Below, piece by piece: positions 38,206 to 49,137 of a stretch of DNA of 61,101 nt. Origin of the DNA: Beroe ovata (taxonomy: Eukaryota > Ctenophora > Nuda > Beroida > Beroidae). The DNA lies in NCBI GenBank assembly GCA_946803715.1, contig CAMPET010000222.1:63651-124751 (forward strand), given 5' to 3'. Each line of letters begins with the position of its first letter. Position 1 is the stretch's first letter. The translations under genes were made by a program, and so were the position numbers. The notes under the pieces are model-generated. The model did not search any database, was not told where the DNA came from, and saw only the letters and a program-made list of their open reading frames with translations.

Positions 38206-38680
38206 GTTTTGCTCCGTTTACTCACTGCACAGTGAAAATGGTCCATCAGATTGGCGATTGCGGAGATTCCTTCAAGTTAAAGTTTGCTGAATAAAGAGCG
38301 TGTAGTATGGTTCTACTTCTTATGAGGAGTGTGCCGAGCTAAATTTCATTGATTGAACAATTCGAAACGAACCATAGAACAGGAAGGTCAAGTGTGTTTT
38401 AATTTCATTGAAGTTGTACTTCAACTTGCTAGAGTAGAGTGCTGAACGCGAAAGTAAATGCCAGTTATCTGAGTATTGTATTATTTTTTGCATGACGTAT
38501 GACTATGTTAATGTACTCATTTCAAATTCAACTTATCGATTATCCTACTTCAAGTTCAACTTGAAGTTGAACTTCCAAAATTAAACTTAAAGCTGGCTAA
38601 ATTAATTTCAATTCAATTCAATTCAGTTGATTTCAATTCAAGTTCAAGTAAGCCGCGCGATTGCCTGTCGTCGTTGTACT
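38206..38680. other. 3' flank of the SLC18B1-like gene
   Basis: AATAAA at 38290-38295 is the likely polyadenylation signal. AT-rich sequence follows, with AATTCAA and AAGTTCAACTTGAAGTTG-type short palindromic repeats at about 38540-38650. Confidence 0.5.
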
Positions 38681-38687
38681 TGTATGT

Positions 38688-38885
38688 TGTAGGATTACTT
38701 CCTACCCTCGCTGGCGGGATTTTTCGAATACGATACCCCTAGCCTCGTAGGATTTTACCCTACCGTCGGCGCCGCGCAATTGTCATTCCGCCCCGGCCCC
38801 ATTCCCTTGCCAGAATGCCATGGGGATAAGAGCCCGCCAGCAAGGGTTAGGGTACTGGTAGGGTGAAATCCGATCCTACAATGCA
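38688..38885. repeat. Foldback element, family A relative
   Basis: TTGTAGGATTACTTCCTACC at the left is mirrored by GGTAGGGTGAAATCC...TCCTACAA at the right. TAGGATTTTACCCTACCGTC is shared with the element at 2.1-2.5 kb. Confidence 0.65.
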
Positions 38886-38980
38886 ACCGGCCCTGGCATT
38901 GGCAACTGCAAGGAATCTTTTGGCCGGATGCTATCTGTCCACTGTTCATGTTTCTTGCGCGCGCCTTCATCGAAGGCTCG

Positions 38981-39226
38981 TGCTATTCTGCCTCGTTTGA
39001 ATCCGCGCACGACGGTACTTGCGACGCGCCTGCCAGCTTTTATGCTAACCTAACCCTAACCCTAACCTAACCCTAACCTAACCCTAACCCTAGTACTCTA
39101 ACCCTAACTCTAACCCTAACCCTAACCCTAACCGTTAAGGTAAGGGTTAAAGATAGGTTAGCATGAAAGCTGGCAGGCGCGTCGCAAGTACCGTCGTGCG
39201 CGGATTCAAACGGGGCAGAATAGCAG
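38981..39226. repeat. Palindrome with telomere-like repeat in its loop
   Basis: Arms 38981-39052 and 39157-39226 are reverse complements over about 70 bp (TGCTATTCTGCC..., GACGGTACTTGCGACGCGCC and TGCCAGCTTT on the left). The loop (about 39045-39130) consists of CCCTAA-type repeats (CTAACCCTAACC), degenerate in places, including AACTCTAACCC. Confidence 0.85.
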
Positions 39227-39302
39227 CTGCGTTCATCGAAGGCCCCGGCCGCGCACAAGATGAAAAAACAGTGGACAGATTTGTCAGATGTTACCTGACC
39301 TG

Positions 39303-39375
39303 TTTCTCGCGCGAGCGCGCCTTCATCGAAGGCCGAAACATGTTTCGGCCTTCGATGAAGGCGCGCGCGAGAAAC
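39303..39375. repeat. Near-perfect palindrome centred at 39340
   Basis: Arms CGCCTTCATCGAAGGCCGAA and its exact reverse complement meet at AAACATGTTT and extend outward to TTTCTCGCGCG / CGCGCGAGAAA with one 3-bp indel. CTTCATCGA-type blocks recur at 38962, 39233 and 39573. Confidence 0.88.
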
Positions 39376-39379
39376 TGAG

Positions 39380-40949
39380 GTCAGATAAAATCTGACAAGG
39401 ACAGATAACATCCGCGGGGCAATCTGATCGGATATGTATTATGTAATTGTGGACTGTGCCAATGTGCCGCCAGCTGCGCGCGCAACGAAATTCTCAATAT
39501 TTCGAGTTCGACAGTGGACAGAAGGATCATAGGCAAGCTCAATGTACTAATCCTGGTGCAGATCGAATCAGCGCCTTCATCGATGAATGAGTGCGCGCGA
39601 GAAACATGTGAACATGACTAACATAACAGGGTCCACTCGTTCTAAATTCGTCGCCCTAATTTTTTGAAAATTCTTTTTGTCTCTTTTTCGGTAAAAAATG
39701 TATGAATCGACATACGTTTTCTTAGGCGCTGATTCCGAATCACCCCATGTGAAATTGTGAAGTACCCTGGCGAGTTATGGGCGAAAAACTGATTTGCTCA
39801 GGTGACCAGACATTTTTCCACTTATACAAACATAATCGCGTTTTAAACCCTCGGGGTTAGGGTTCGGAAGTATCCTTGGGTTAGGGTTTGGGATGTGTCA
39901 GGACTCTCTCTCAGGAAACCGAAAAAAACCTAAGTCACGTGAAAAAATTAGGGCGATGGATTTAGTAAGAGCCAGGGAGTAATCCTACGATGCATGAGCG
40001 GTCTACAAGTACAACCATAATTGAATTCAAATACAATGTTCCTACTCCTATCCGCAAGCGCTGCACAACGTATCATTGACAACAATATGGTTTAATAAAT
40101 ATGGTTTTTTAGATTCACGTTTTTTAGATTCAATATGGTAATGGTATTTAGATTCACGTTACACTTACAGACAGTTCCGAATATGTAATGACGATGAGTT
40201 TAATGTATGACTATAATTAAGTATAACTATAAGTATAAGTATAAGTATCTGCAGTACCAGTAAGTGTATAAAAAGCTGAAAGCGGCATGACAGTGGAATG
40301 GATAAATATCAGATTCCATCGCCGTGTCAGTCAATGTCATGATTGTGACAGTGTTTACTGCTGCAATTTTGTTTAAAAGCCAAATTTAAGATGAAGTAGG
40401 CATCAATATCAACTAAAAACAAGCATGATACCATTTCATGATGATACCATCTCATTTTGAACTAAAAATAGAGCCTCTCCTCAATATCAATTGATCCACG
40501 GTCACTGTCCGCCGGACAAACATTTGAAGTTTTTCCCTAGATAAACAAATTACGAACATTTCAAATGAGTGTGATAAGGTTCAACTTTATAAATTTGAAT
40601 GTTTAAGATCCTATTCGTAACATATAGCTGTCCAGTGTCCAGTTGCCACCTCATTCGTCCCTTGTCATTCAGTTCCACTCTTCTCACATTCTGGACTCTC
40701 AATCCCAGTTCAACTATCATTTATCCCAGTCATTTATCAGGAACATCCATAATTCTGGATCCGTTCTACGCACTTGATCTGCTGCTCGAATTGCGTTTCC
40801 GTTTCTCCACTATAACTCCTTGAGTACCGTCTGAGGGGACAAATGAGATGAGGAATCGCTTTTTAAAAAATAGTTTCAAACGAGATATGAGGGAAACAAA
40901 TTCCAGGGTAAACTTTTCAAATGTTTCATGTCTGTGTCAGTAACCAGGA
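39380..40949. other. Intergenic, repeat-derived on the left, no gene recognised
   Basis: Contains a family A fragment (about 39685-39740, TTTTTCGGTAAAA...TTAGGCGCTGATTCCGAATCA), degenerate telomere-like GGGTTAGGGTT at about 39851-39895, and then AT-rich sequence up to the DCAF1 stop. Confidence 0.5.
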
Positions 40950-43900
40950 TTACAAACCTTCGTCGGAATCTGACAAGAGGGAGAAATTGAGAGGAGTTTG
41001 GTTGTTCTCCTGGTCCCCCTCTCCCTCCTCAACTCCCTCATCATCATCGTCAGGTGAGCCAGACGAGGATGAGGACATGTCGTAGTTCATGTCCGGGTCA
41101 GAAAATGAGGATTCGTCTGAGAGTAATTGGAATTGAAAAACATCAGGATAGCTGTTTTCAAATCATAGATGTCACAGATTTCGTACGATTGAATGTCGAC
41201 ACAACTGCGACCCAACTATGGCAGTGCCATTGTTGGCATCGGCACAGCTGGTGTGCCATTGGCACATCTTCGACACACCCGCGCAGTTGTGTCGCAGTTG
41301 TGCGCCGAAATTCGCTAAAATTAATCTGTGTGTAGGACCTTGTGTTGTGCTGTAGTCGGTGTAAGCGGGAGACGAAGTCTGGTGAGATGGTGAGGGGTGG
41401 ATTGATGGTGAGGTGTGGTGAGATGGTGAGGTGGTGTCAGAGGTGCGTTGTGTTGTTGAGATGGGCGATGACACGGTCACTGCGTGGCAAAGTGATGTTA
41501 TGTGCTAAGTGTGTTATCTGTTGTTAATGAACCATTAACAAATGGATTCAGTCAATAATCGAGACCAGGCTGTGCGCGCTACTTTTCGATATTTAGAAAA
41601 AGCCGATCGTACCGTCATCCTCGAGATCTGAGTGATCGTCAGAGTCGTGATCATCATCGTCGTCATCCTCCAAGTCATCTTCGTCGTCATCTTCACGACT
41701 CGCTTTGCTTCTTCCAACCTGTACAGTGTACAATGTGAGTACATTGTGCGTGTGTACATTGTGTATAATTTACACGGTATACACTATTGACTAGACAGTA
41801 TATTGTTTGTAATGTATAGTACCAGGTAGTGCAGTACAATGTGAGTCTGTATACACTGTACACTGTACAGCGTATAGTGTATATTGTACGAAATATACAC
41901 ATTATAATATGTGAAGTGTAAAGGTAGTATACACTGTGAAAACTATACAATATACATTGTACAATGTACACACAACATGTTCTGAGGGTGACGTCACCTT
42001 GTATAGTTTGACAACAGAACCACCACTCCACATGGAAGTAAACTCCTCATTTGTCGATTCCACAGTTACAACTAACTCGTCACCTCTGCGAAGAATGGTG
42101 TCAATGGAGGAGTGGTGTCAGAGCAACTGGTGTCAATTGATGATTCCAATGTTGAAATGAAGTGGTATCGACTTTACGTGATATCTATGAAAAAGCAAAT
42201 GTCTGGAAACAGGCAAATGTCCACATCACCAAATGCCCACAACGAACGAATAATAAGAATGCGGTGTCAAGGTGATCATTGTGGTGTCACGGAATGTCAC
42301 GGAATGTCACAGCTTGTAAATTTGCAAACCTGCAGAAATTGAGGTCAATAATCTGTCTCCCGGTGTCATATGTTCCCAGTGACGGATAGCCGCTGTTTGC
42401 AGCAAATGTTTTGAACGTGCTCTCAAACGGACCCATGACGTGTTTGTAAGATGGACTCAGCTCATGGTCGTGAATTTCTTTCTTCACATGTGAAACTGCG
42501 AGGAGGAAGAAGTGAGTTTGGGAATGAAGGGGAAGGTGAGTAGATTAAGAGAGAGAGGGGGAAATTCAAAAAACACCATGCGCTGGAGCGATGGTTATGT
42601 GTCGCGCTAATATATCCGAGAGTTTGTCTCGGAATCTACTCACGTCCGTACATAACGTCTCGAGAGAAGTTGTATTTGAGTAGGCAGTTATCCAAAGAGT
42701 TGATTGTGTTAAGAAGTTTGAATGTCCTCATGTCCCATACCTCCGTGTTGATAATGATCTCTATCCCTGTGTTATAGCAAGATGTTAGCACCGTTTCCAT
42801 GACCACTGTCTGTGACACCACCCACCATGAGACACCGGTCATCATGTGACACCACCCCCCATGTGACACCACCCCCCATGTGACACCACCCCGCTCTCAC
42901 CTGAGGGTGTGAACACCCCGCTCACGATGTTGTTGAACTTGTCGAACTTGTGGATGGGAGTCTTGTAGTCTCTGTAATCCCACAGTACACCGTCATTTAG
43001 TATGAGATTGTCCGTGAAGTTGAACACAGCGTGATTCTTGTGATACCCGTCAGATCTGCAGAGGAATGACACCGTGTGTGAAGTGTGATATCACACAATA
43101 TCACGCAATATCACGCCTATCACACAACATACCCAGGGGGGTTGCTCAGAACTGACACTTTCTTGCCCGTGTAACAGTCCACGACACAGCACTTGTGTTC
43201 GGGCATTGTGCAGAGCAGCAAATCGTCTGACAGGTATGAGAACATGGCGTGGTCCACACCCTCTATCTCATGACGGCGCTCCAGCACATCTGTAGTACTG
43301 CTCCCCTCGCCACCGGCTCCCGGCTGTCTGATGGACCAGAGCGTGCAGCTGTTGTTCGGCTGGTGGTCTAGCTCGGATTCCTGTGGGAAAATGTGTTACA
43401 CATGCGCGATCACCCCCTGACACCCATCACTCCCTAGTGACAGTGCTCGTACCCGTGTAGTTGATGACACCATCATTGATCCTGAGTGTGAGAGGGAGAG
43501 TGAAGTGATCGGCTCACAGTCAGGGTTATCGGTCGTCTGTACACAGAAATTGACCGGGGGATCCATCATCTTGTACACCTGCAGTCAAACACAGTAAGAA
43601 AAAAATCAGTCAGACAGACAGAGAGACACACAGTCACAGTCACAGTCACACACACACACACACACAAAAAGGCAGACCACACCANNNNNNNNNNNNNNNN
43701 NNNNNNNNNNNNNNNNNNNNNNNNNNNNNNNNNNNNNNNNNNNNNNNNNNNNNNNNNNNNNNNNNNNNNNNNNNNNNNNNNNNNNNNNNNNNNNNNNNNN
43801 NNNNNNNNNNNNNNNNNNNNNNNNNNNNNNNNNNNNNNNNNNNNNNNNNNNNNNNNNNNNNNNNNNNNNNNNNNNNNNNNNNNNNNNNNNNNNNNNNNNN

Positions 43901-45651
43901 NNNNNNNNNNNNNNNNNNNNNNNNNNNNNNNNNNNNNNNNNNNNNNNNNNNNNNNNNNNNNNNNCACACACACACACACACACACACACACCTTGATCTG
44001 CCCGTTGTTGCACCCCGCGACAATGTAATTAGCGAATGTGAGGCAGCTGGTAAAGTCGATGTCATCATCCCATTCCTCCGTGTTCCTGCTATCAACTCGG
44101 AATGTGAAGAACGGTTTAAACTTGCTGAACATAAACTTGTAATCTCGGAATCTACCGTTCAGACCTGCGAATCGGCGTATAAACATTAAATTAATTAATT
44201 AATTAAACATGACGTAAGAATACACGATCATAATCACAATGATAATACACTACACACTGTCAGTGTTATGAGTTTGGAATCATGGGGTTGTTACCTCCGA
44301 AAGGAATTCCGTAAGATCGGCGATGGTGTCGGGATACGATGTTAACGGGAGCCTCGTAAAACTCTGGGTGGGGATCGGGACATTTGTGGTCACGGAACAG
44401 GGAGAATTTGGGTACGATGGACATGGGGTGGTCACACTGAAATGAGTGAATCAGTAACTAGGAGTTTCCTCTGTTGTGTTCTTAGATTTCATCTGCAAAT
44501 TTTTCACATTTTTGGTAGCGGATGACTATGAAATGGAGTTTACTGCACGTCTAGGAGTATTGAGAGTTGAGACAAACGCCAGAGTGCTGTGCACACTGGA
44601 CAGTCAACTATTCTCCCTTTATATCTCACCTTCATATGCTGATCCCTCATGAAGTTATGGACCAAGTCGTTAAGTGAGGGGGGTTCATATGTTTTGGACG
44701 TTGTCCTTGCCTCCAAGGCTTCAAGGTGGTTTTTCACCGCAAAGGACTTGAGTGGCACCTGAAACACAAGTAAATACTTCTGACTGACGAAGTTAATTCC
44801 TGGCTCTAATTCAATTAAGGCCAGGGTCACAGCACTAGGTCACAGCTAGGTCACAGCTAGGTCACAGCACTCAAATATCAAGCTGGTGTAATAATGACAC
44901 AGTAATTACTCCATCAACTCGAAATATAGCCCACCTTGGAGGAGGTTGATTTGCATGCTATTGTTGGGGTTGTGCAGGGTGTAACCTCCGCATCATTAGC
45001 ACTAGACACCCGCGACCGTGCATTCTTGATGACCAACTTCTTACAGGGGGTAACAGGGGACATTGTGTGACTTGTATAGGGAACTTGATGTCCTGCTGAC
45101 TTGGGGTAGAGTGCTATATCCTTGTTCAGTTTGTGCTTCACTTCGTCGACTAGGGCGTTAGCAGCGTTCTTCAATCCGTGTCTGCAGGGTGCAGGAATAT
45201 GATAACAGTTACTGTGTTATTAACACAGTTACTGTGTTATTAACACAGTTACTGTGTTATTAACACAGTTACTGTGTTATTAACACAGTAACTGTGTTAT
45301 CATAACACAGTTACTGTGTTACTAACACAGCTTAACTTGACATACCTACAGCAATTACAATGTCACGGCGTTTTTCGGAGAGTGATAAGATTTTGTAACA
45401 TTTTTACAAATTCTTCGTCGGTGTTTAACTCACTCTAGCAGCGTGGAGTGAAGCAAGTGGTAGATTTCATCCTTGTTGAAATTTATTGGTGTCTTGGACA
45501 CGATATCCACTTTTGTCATCTTATTGATGGGCGAAGGCTCATTGGTAGACTTGTCAGTGGATACTCCAAACAGCACTTCCAACAAAGACCTCGTGTAAGT
45601 ACAGAACTTGGCATGGGTCTCTAAATTCTCTGAGGATTGGAGTTGCGTCAT
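40950..45651 (-). CDS. DCAF1: DCAF1/VprBP C-terminal half (LisH, WD40, acidic tail), 13 exons
   Basis: Exons in gene order: 45434-45651, 44935-45181, 44630-44758, 44295-44436, 43992-44164, 43453-43578, 43133-43380, 42901-43055, 42644-42766, 42330-42495, 41998-42085, 41613-41718 and 40950-41116, all in phase (695 residues). DCAF1 is the substrate receptor of CUL4-DDB1 ubiquitin ligases in the nucleus. Seen here: the pre-LisH segment (THAKFCTYTRSLLEVLFG), LisH (INFNKDEIYHLLHSTLLEHG), and WD40 blades with ILNDGVLWDYRDYK...IHKFDKFNN and IIINTEVWDMRTFKLLNTI. Both WDxR boxes (WDYR, WDMR), used for DDB1 docking, are present. A very acidic tail follows (EDDDEDDLEDDDDDDHDSDD), ending SDSDEGL. The ~800-residue N-terminal armadillo-like part of known DCAF1 is not found upstream, so the 5' end is uncertain. 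Confidence 0.9.
41715..41975. repeat. TGTACA/GTATAC palindrome-rich tract in DCAF1 intron
   Basis: A dense series of short palindromes such as TACACTGTACACTGTACA. Similar tracts occur at 12170-12310, 32565-32720, 57540-57680 and 58000-58130. Confidence 0.65.
43635..43991. repeat. CA microsatellite with 280-base gap in DCAF1 intron
   Basis: (CA)n flanks 280 unknown bases (43685-43964). The neighbouring DCAF1 exons are both intact, so the gap lies wholly inside an intron. Frames crossing the gap are not genes. Confidence 0.9.
45200..45332. repeat. Self-complementary 20-bp minisatellite in DCAF1 intron
   Basis: Six to seven units of about 20 bp (AACACAGTTACTGTGTTATT). Each unit contains AACACAGT/ACTGTGTT, so every unit can form a hairpin and the array can slip. 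Confidence 0.88.
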
Positions 45652-46172
45652 GGACAGAGTTGTCGATCGATGATAGACCCTGTCGAGAATTTCGTTTTTC
45701 GCGTATGGGATATTTCATATCAGACACCCATTTGCTAACTGATATCAAGAATGCATTGTTTATTGTGTGTACTACAGGCTGTGTAGATCTAGTACTAGCT
45801 CGGAGATAATCGTATGATAGGAGAAATCGTATGATAATGTTTCTATGATAGGATTTGATCCCGCGCTGGATAACTGCGTTGTGACGTGGCTTGTTTATGT
45901 AACCGATGGGAGAATGTTTTTTATTGTTTATGTTTCACTTCTATTTTCCATACCGGGGTTACACATACGTGTCTGACTGTTTCTACACACCACACGAAAG
46001 AATGGTTATCTGATACCATTATACATGTGTACCATCAGTATTTCCTGCTATTCATCACCATGGTGTATCATGGCTATATCACTTTTTGTTTGAACTATGT
46101 CACAGATTATCGACTAGACAGCACTCGTTTTATTTGCACGCGCCGACAATCGACATTCAAAATTACATAGAA
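45652..46172. other. Divergent intergenic region between DCAF1 and the sulfotransferase gene
   Basis: The two genes diverge from here. No ARM-domain exon of DCAF1 could be recognised on the minus strand. A fragment related to repeats in the SLC18B1-like intron (GGGTCTATCATCGATC) lies at about 45665-45695 in reverse orientation. Confidence 0.5.
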
Positions 46173-47090
46173 ATGTACAATGTACACGATGAGAACTATA
46201 TCCCAGGGTATATGCCAGACATGCAACTCCAGCCGCCTCTCGGACTCCCATTCCCCCACAACGCTTACCGAGGTGTTGCACTCCCTATTTTCGTGGCACC
46301 TGACCGTATAGAGCACATGAGGGACACCCACAGATCCCGGCCCGGGGACGTGTGTCTTGTCACGTACCCCAAATCAGGAACCACGTGGCTATCATACATT
46401 CTCTACCAACTCCACAACGAGTCAGACAGTGAAATAGGAAGTTTGGACACGGCTGTCCCCTGGGTAACGACAATGCCACCCCCTGTTCTGGAAGAACTTC
46501 CCACGCCCCGGATATTCAGATTCCACCTCCATCACGAGTGGTTACCGGAGTCAATCACCAGAGATACCAGGATTGTGTACTGCTATCGCAATCCTAAGGA
46601 TGTGGCAGTTTCATACTTCCACCATACCAAGTTCTTCAAGCATATCTACGATGGGTTCCAGTTTGAGAGTTTTGACCATTTCTTCGACCACTACACCAGT
46701 CAAAACCCACTCCACTACGGCAGATGGATTGACCACATAAACAGCTGGTTGCCACACAGGAATGATCCAAATGTCCTGTTTGTATCGTATGAGAACATGA
46801 TAGTGGATCTGCCCAGTGTCATAAGGCAAATTGCCAACTTTCTGGAACTATCCGTTTCAGAGAGTAGGATACAGGATATTGCCGAGAGTAGCTCGTTTGG
46901 AAACATGAGGAAGGACGATAGGTTGAACAGGAAGGATCTTGGAGAAAGTGTAGTGGATATGAGGAAAGATTTCATCAGGAGAGGAAAAGTTGGCGACTGG
47001 AAAAACTTCCTGACAGAGGGTCAAGCTAAAGTGTTTGATGACCAGTGCTTGTCATTGCCGGAGGATTTTGATATAAAGTTTGAACTGTGA
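46173..47090 (+). CDS. Cytosolic sulfotransferase (SULT family), intronless
   Basis: A 305-residue PAPS-dependent sulfotransferase that would transfer sulfate to hydroxyl or amine groups of small molecules in the cytosol. The 5'-phosphosulfate loop is TYPKSGTTWLSYIL near residue 70. The 3'-phosphate site is YCYRNPKDVAVSYFH, and the C-terminal signature is RRGKVGDWKNFLT. The usual KTHLP stretch with the catalytic histidine is here FRFHLHHEWLP, so the histidine is kept but its neighbours have changed. SULT genes normally have several introns; this one is a single exon. The ATG at 46173 (MYNVHDENY) is the first in frame; the frame is open further upstream without an ATG. The substrate class cannot be told. 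Confidence 0.92.
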   Translation: MYNVHDENYIPGYMPDMQLQPPLGLPFPHNAYRGVALPIFVAPDRIEHMRDTHRSRPGDVCLVTYPKSGTTWLSYILYQLHNESDSEIGSLDTAVPWVTTMPPPVLEELPTPRIFRFHLHHEWLPESITRDTRIVYCYRNPKDVAVSYFHHTKFFKHIYDGFQFESFDHFFDHYTSQNPLHYGRWIDHINSWLPHRNDPNVLFVSYENMIVDLPSVIRQIANFLELSVSESRIQDIAESSSFGNMRKDDRLNRKDLGESVVDMRKDFIRRGKVGDWKNFLTEGQAKVFDDQCLSLPEDFDIKFEL

Positions 47091-47304
47091 TAAGATTGGA
47101 AATTTGATCAAATTCTGTTCCAAGTACCAATCAATTTGCGATTATAGATCAGTCAATGTATGTATACAGATGAATCACTGCAAAATGAATCAATCTTAGA
47201 AGTTTAAAATATCGATACACATGCATAATTATTGATTAAAAAAAAGAACACATCAAAATGCATTTCCGAACGACATCACTATCAGAAAACATTTAAAAGA
47301 TGCA

Positions 47305-49137
47305 TCACTTCCCATCACCCCACAGTTCCTCACTTCCAGGCCCATCGACCATTGTTTCCTCTTTGATATCCATCCCAGCCAGTGATTCCGCAAGGAGTGC
47401 TTCTTTACCAGCATTTCGCACATTAGCTTGCTCTTCAGCGATTTCAAGCAACCATTCAGGAGGTTCCTGCTGAGCTATTTCTAACATTCTGATAAATGAT
47501 ATAGCCAAGTGACGATCTGCGGCCTTATTGAAGAATGATATCGACACCCCCTCATTTCCTGCCCTCCCTGTCCGACCAATCCTGTGGATATATTCCTCAA
47601 ACTGGTCCCTGATTGGCCGCCTTTTCATCTTCCCAGCCTTCAAAGCTTGGGTGTCGGGTTCACGATATCTTTCTATTGTACTGAGATCCAGTGGAAGGTC
47701 ATAGTTGATGACATGAGTCACATGCTCAATATGAATTCCCCTAGCAGCTACGTTTGTTGATACAAGAATGGGTCGGAACCCTTTCTTGAAACTTTCCAGA
47801 GCTTCGATTCGATCTCTCTGCCTCATCCGGCCATGTATGACCACTGCTCCACACCTGCCAAATAACTCATCCTGTGACTCTGAGTCGAGGGATGCGACAT
47901 TGAATTTATTCTGGAACCGAGCCCTGTAAAAGTTGAAGAGATGCTCGCTAACACATTCCGCTATATCCTCAGCGTCCCGACGTTTCTCAACAAATATCAG
48001 TATTCTCAAGTCACAATATTTCCCTAGGATATGGTCGAAGTAGTCACCTATGGCCGGAACTTCATTCTGTGTCCTGTGCTCTAAGAACCTCTTCTCTGAC
48101 CAACTATGAAGATCTACTAATATTTCTTTGAGTCGGGGCAATTTCTGTTGTTCTGTGTCAAATAGTTCAAAGCGCTGTTTAACATCAGGCTGAGCGGAGC
48201 CTATCTTTCCAGCCCTAACAATCCTGTAATCTTTCTTCATGGAGGCTGCAGCAATCTCCTGTAGGTCTGACCTGAAGGTAGCACTGAACAGCAATGTCTG
48301 TCTGTACTCCTTCTCAGGCATACCCGTTTGCTCGACAATCCGTTTGAGATCTCCTCGGAACCCATCATCTACCATCTTGTCCGCCTCATCAAGCACAAGG
48401 AACTCAATATTCTCCAAACTGACAGTGTATTCCTCGACAAAATGCAGTAGCCTACCAGGTGTGGCTATCAGGATATTACAACCCTGTCTAACGGAGCGCT
48501 GCTGTTTCTGCGGAGTTTCACCCCCAAATATAACCTCTATACCAAGAGTAGGATCAATTCCAAAGCCGAGTTGCTCGGCAAAACGTTTAATTTGAATTGC
48601 AAGTTCTCTGGTAGGAGCCAATATCAGAACTTGGGGCTTCTGAGGTTCATCATTTCTGACTTTCGTTTTCCTGAAACCTCTCTCTGTCACGAACTTGATA
48701 ATTGGAATGAGATAAGCAGCCGTTTTTCCCGTCCCAGTCTGAGCACATCCCATTATATCGTATCCGCGGAGAATGACGGGGAGTGCATGCTGCTGTATCG
48801 GAGTGAGCACCTCGAAACCCATCCTATCCTCCTGAGTCGAGTTAGCCAGCATCTGCTCATTCAACCCTAACTTGGCGAAATCCTTGACAGGCTTGATGCC
48901 GTCCCTGGGAACGACACATTTGCACCCAAATTGGCCCACCTCAAGCATTGCTACCCCCAATTTAGAGCACTTTCCACATCTCTGATCCGGACAGATGGTT
49001 GCTACCGGGATAAACATGAATTTAGCAAAGTTAATGCCAGCTTGCTCACGGTTCTTCGCGAATAAATCTTTCATTTTCTCTTCGCATGATTCGACAGTAT
49101 GTCCATTGGCACCACAGAACGAACATTTTAGAGTCAT
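47305..49137 (-). CDS. Divergent Vasa/DDX3-type DEAD-box RNA helicase with CCHC knuckle, intronless
   Basis: A 610-residue helicase. The N-terminus starts with a CCHC zinc knuckle, CSFCGANGHTVESC, as in many Vasa proteins. REQAGINFAKFMFIPV follows, matching the GINFDKYDxIPV of Vasa/PL10. A cysteine-rich insertion (CPDQRCGKCSKLGV...GCKC) then interrupts the usual spacer before the Q-motif (FEVLTPIQQHALPVIL). Motifs: AQTGTGKT, PTRELA, TPGR, DEADKMVDDGF, SAT, RGIHIEHV (usual ARGLDI) and HRIGRTGRAGN. The end AQQEPPEWLLEIAEEQ is typical of the DDX3/DDX4 group. A ~27-residue insertion (STIERYREPDTQALKAGKMK...) lies just before motif VI. Vasa acts in germline RNA and piRNA metabolism, DDX3 in translation; which applies here is open. 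An acceptor-like CTATTTTAG ends 15 bases before the ATG. Confidence 0.88.
   Translation of the reverse strand: MTLKCSFCGANGHTVESCEEKMKDLFAKNREQAGINFAKFMFIPVATICPDQRCGKCSKLGVAMLEVGQFGCKCVVPRDGIKPVKDFAKLGLNEQMLANSTQEDRMGFEVLTPIQQHALPVILRGYDIMGCAQTGTGKTAAYLIPIIKFVTERGFRKTKVRNDEPQKPQVLILAPTRELAIQIKRFAEQLGFGIDPTLGIEVIFGGETPQKQQRSVRQGCNILIATPGRLLHFVEEYTVSLENIEFLVLDEADKMVDDGFRGDLKRIVEQTGMPEKEYRQTLLFSATFRSDLQEIAAASMKKDYRIVRAGKIGSAQPDVKQRFELFDTEQQKLPRLKEILVDLHSWSEKRFLEHRTQNEVPAIGDYFDHILGKYCDLRILIFVEKRRDAEDIAECVSEHLFNFYRARFQNKFNVASLDSESQDELFGRCGAVVIHGRMRQRDRIEALESFKKGFRPILVSTNVAARGIHIEHVTHVINYDLPLDLSTIERYREPDTQALKAGKMKRRPIRDQFEEYIHRIGRTGRAGNEGVSISFFNKAADRHLAISFIRMLEIAQQEPPEWLLEIAEEQANVRNAGKEALLAESLAGMDIKEETMVDGPGSEELWGDGK

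Noticed and set aside
39045-39130. Chromosome end
   Set aside because: The telomere-like repeats are short, degenerate and enclosed in a palindrome with ordinary sequence on both sides.
43566-44186. Long open frames running across the 280-base gap
   Set aside because: Unknown bases translate as X and cannot support a gene. Only 43992-44164 is a real DCAF1 exon.
45200-45332. Regular array that might be taken for a CRISPR
   Set aside because: Units are contiguous self-complementary repeats with no unique spacers, inside an animal intron.
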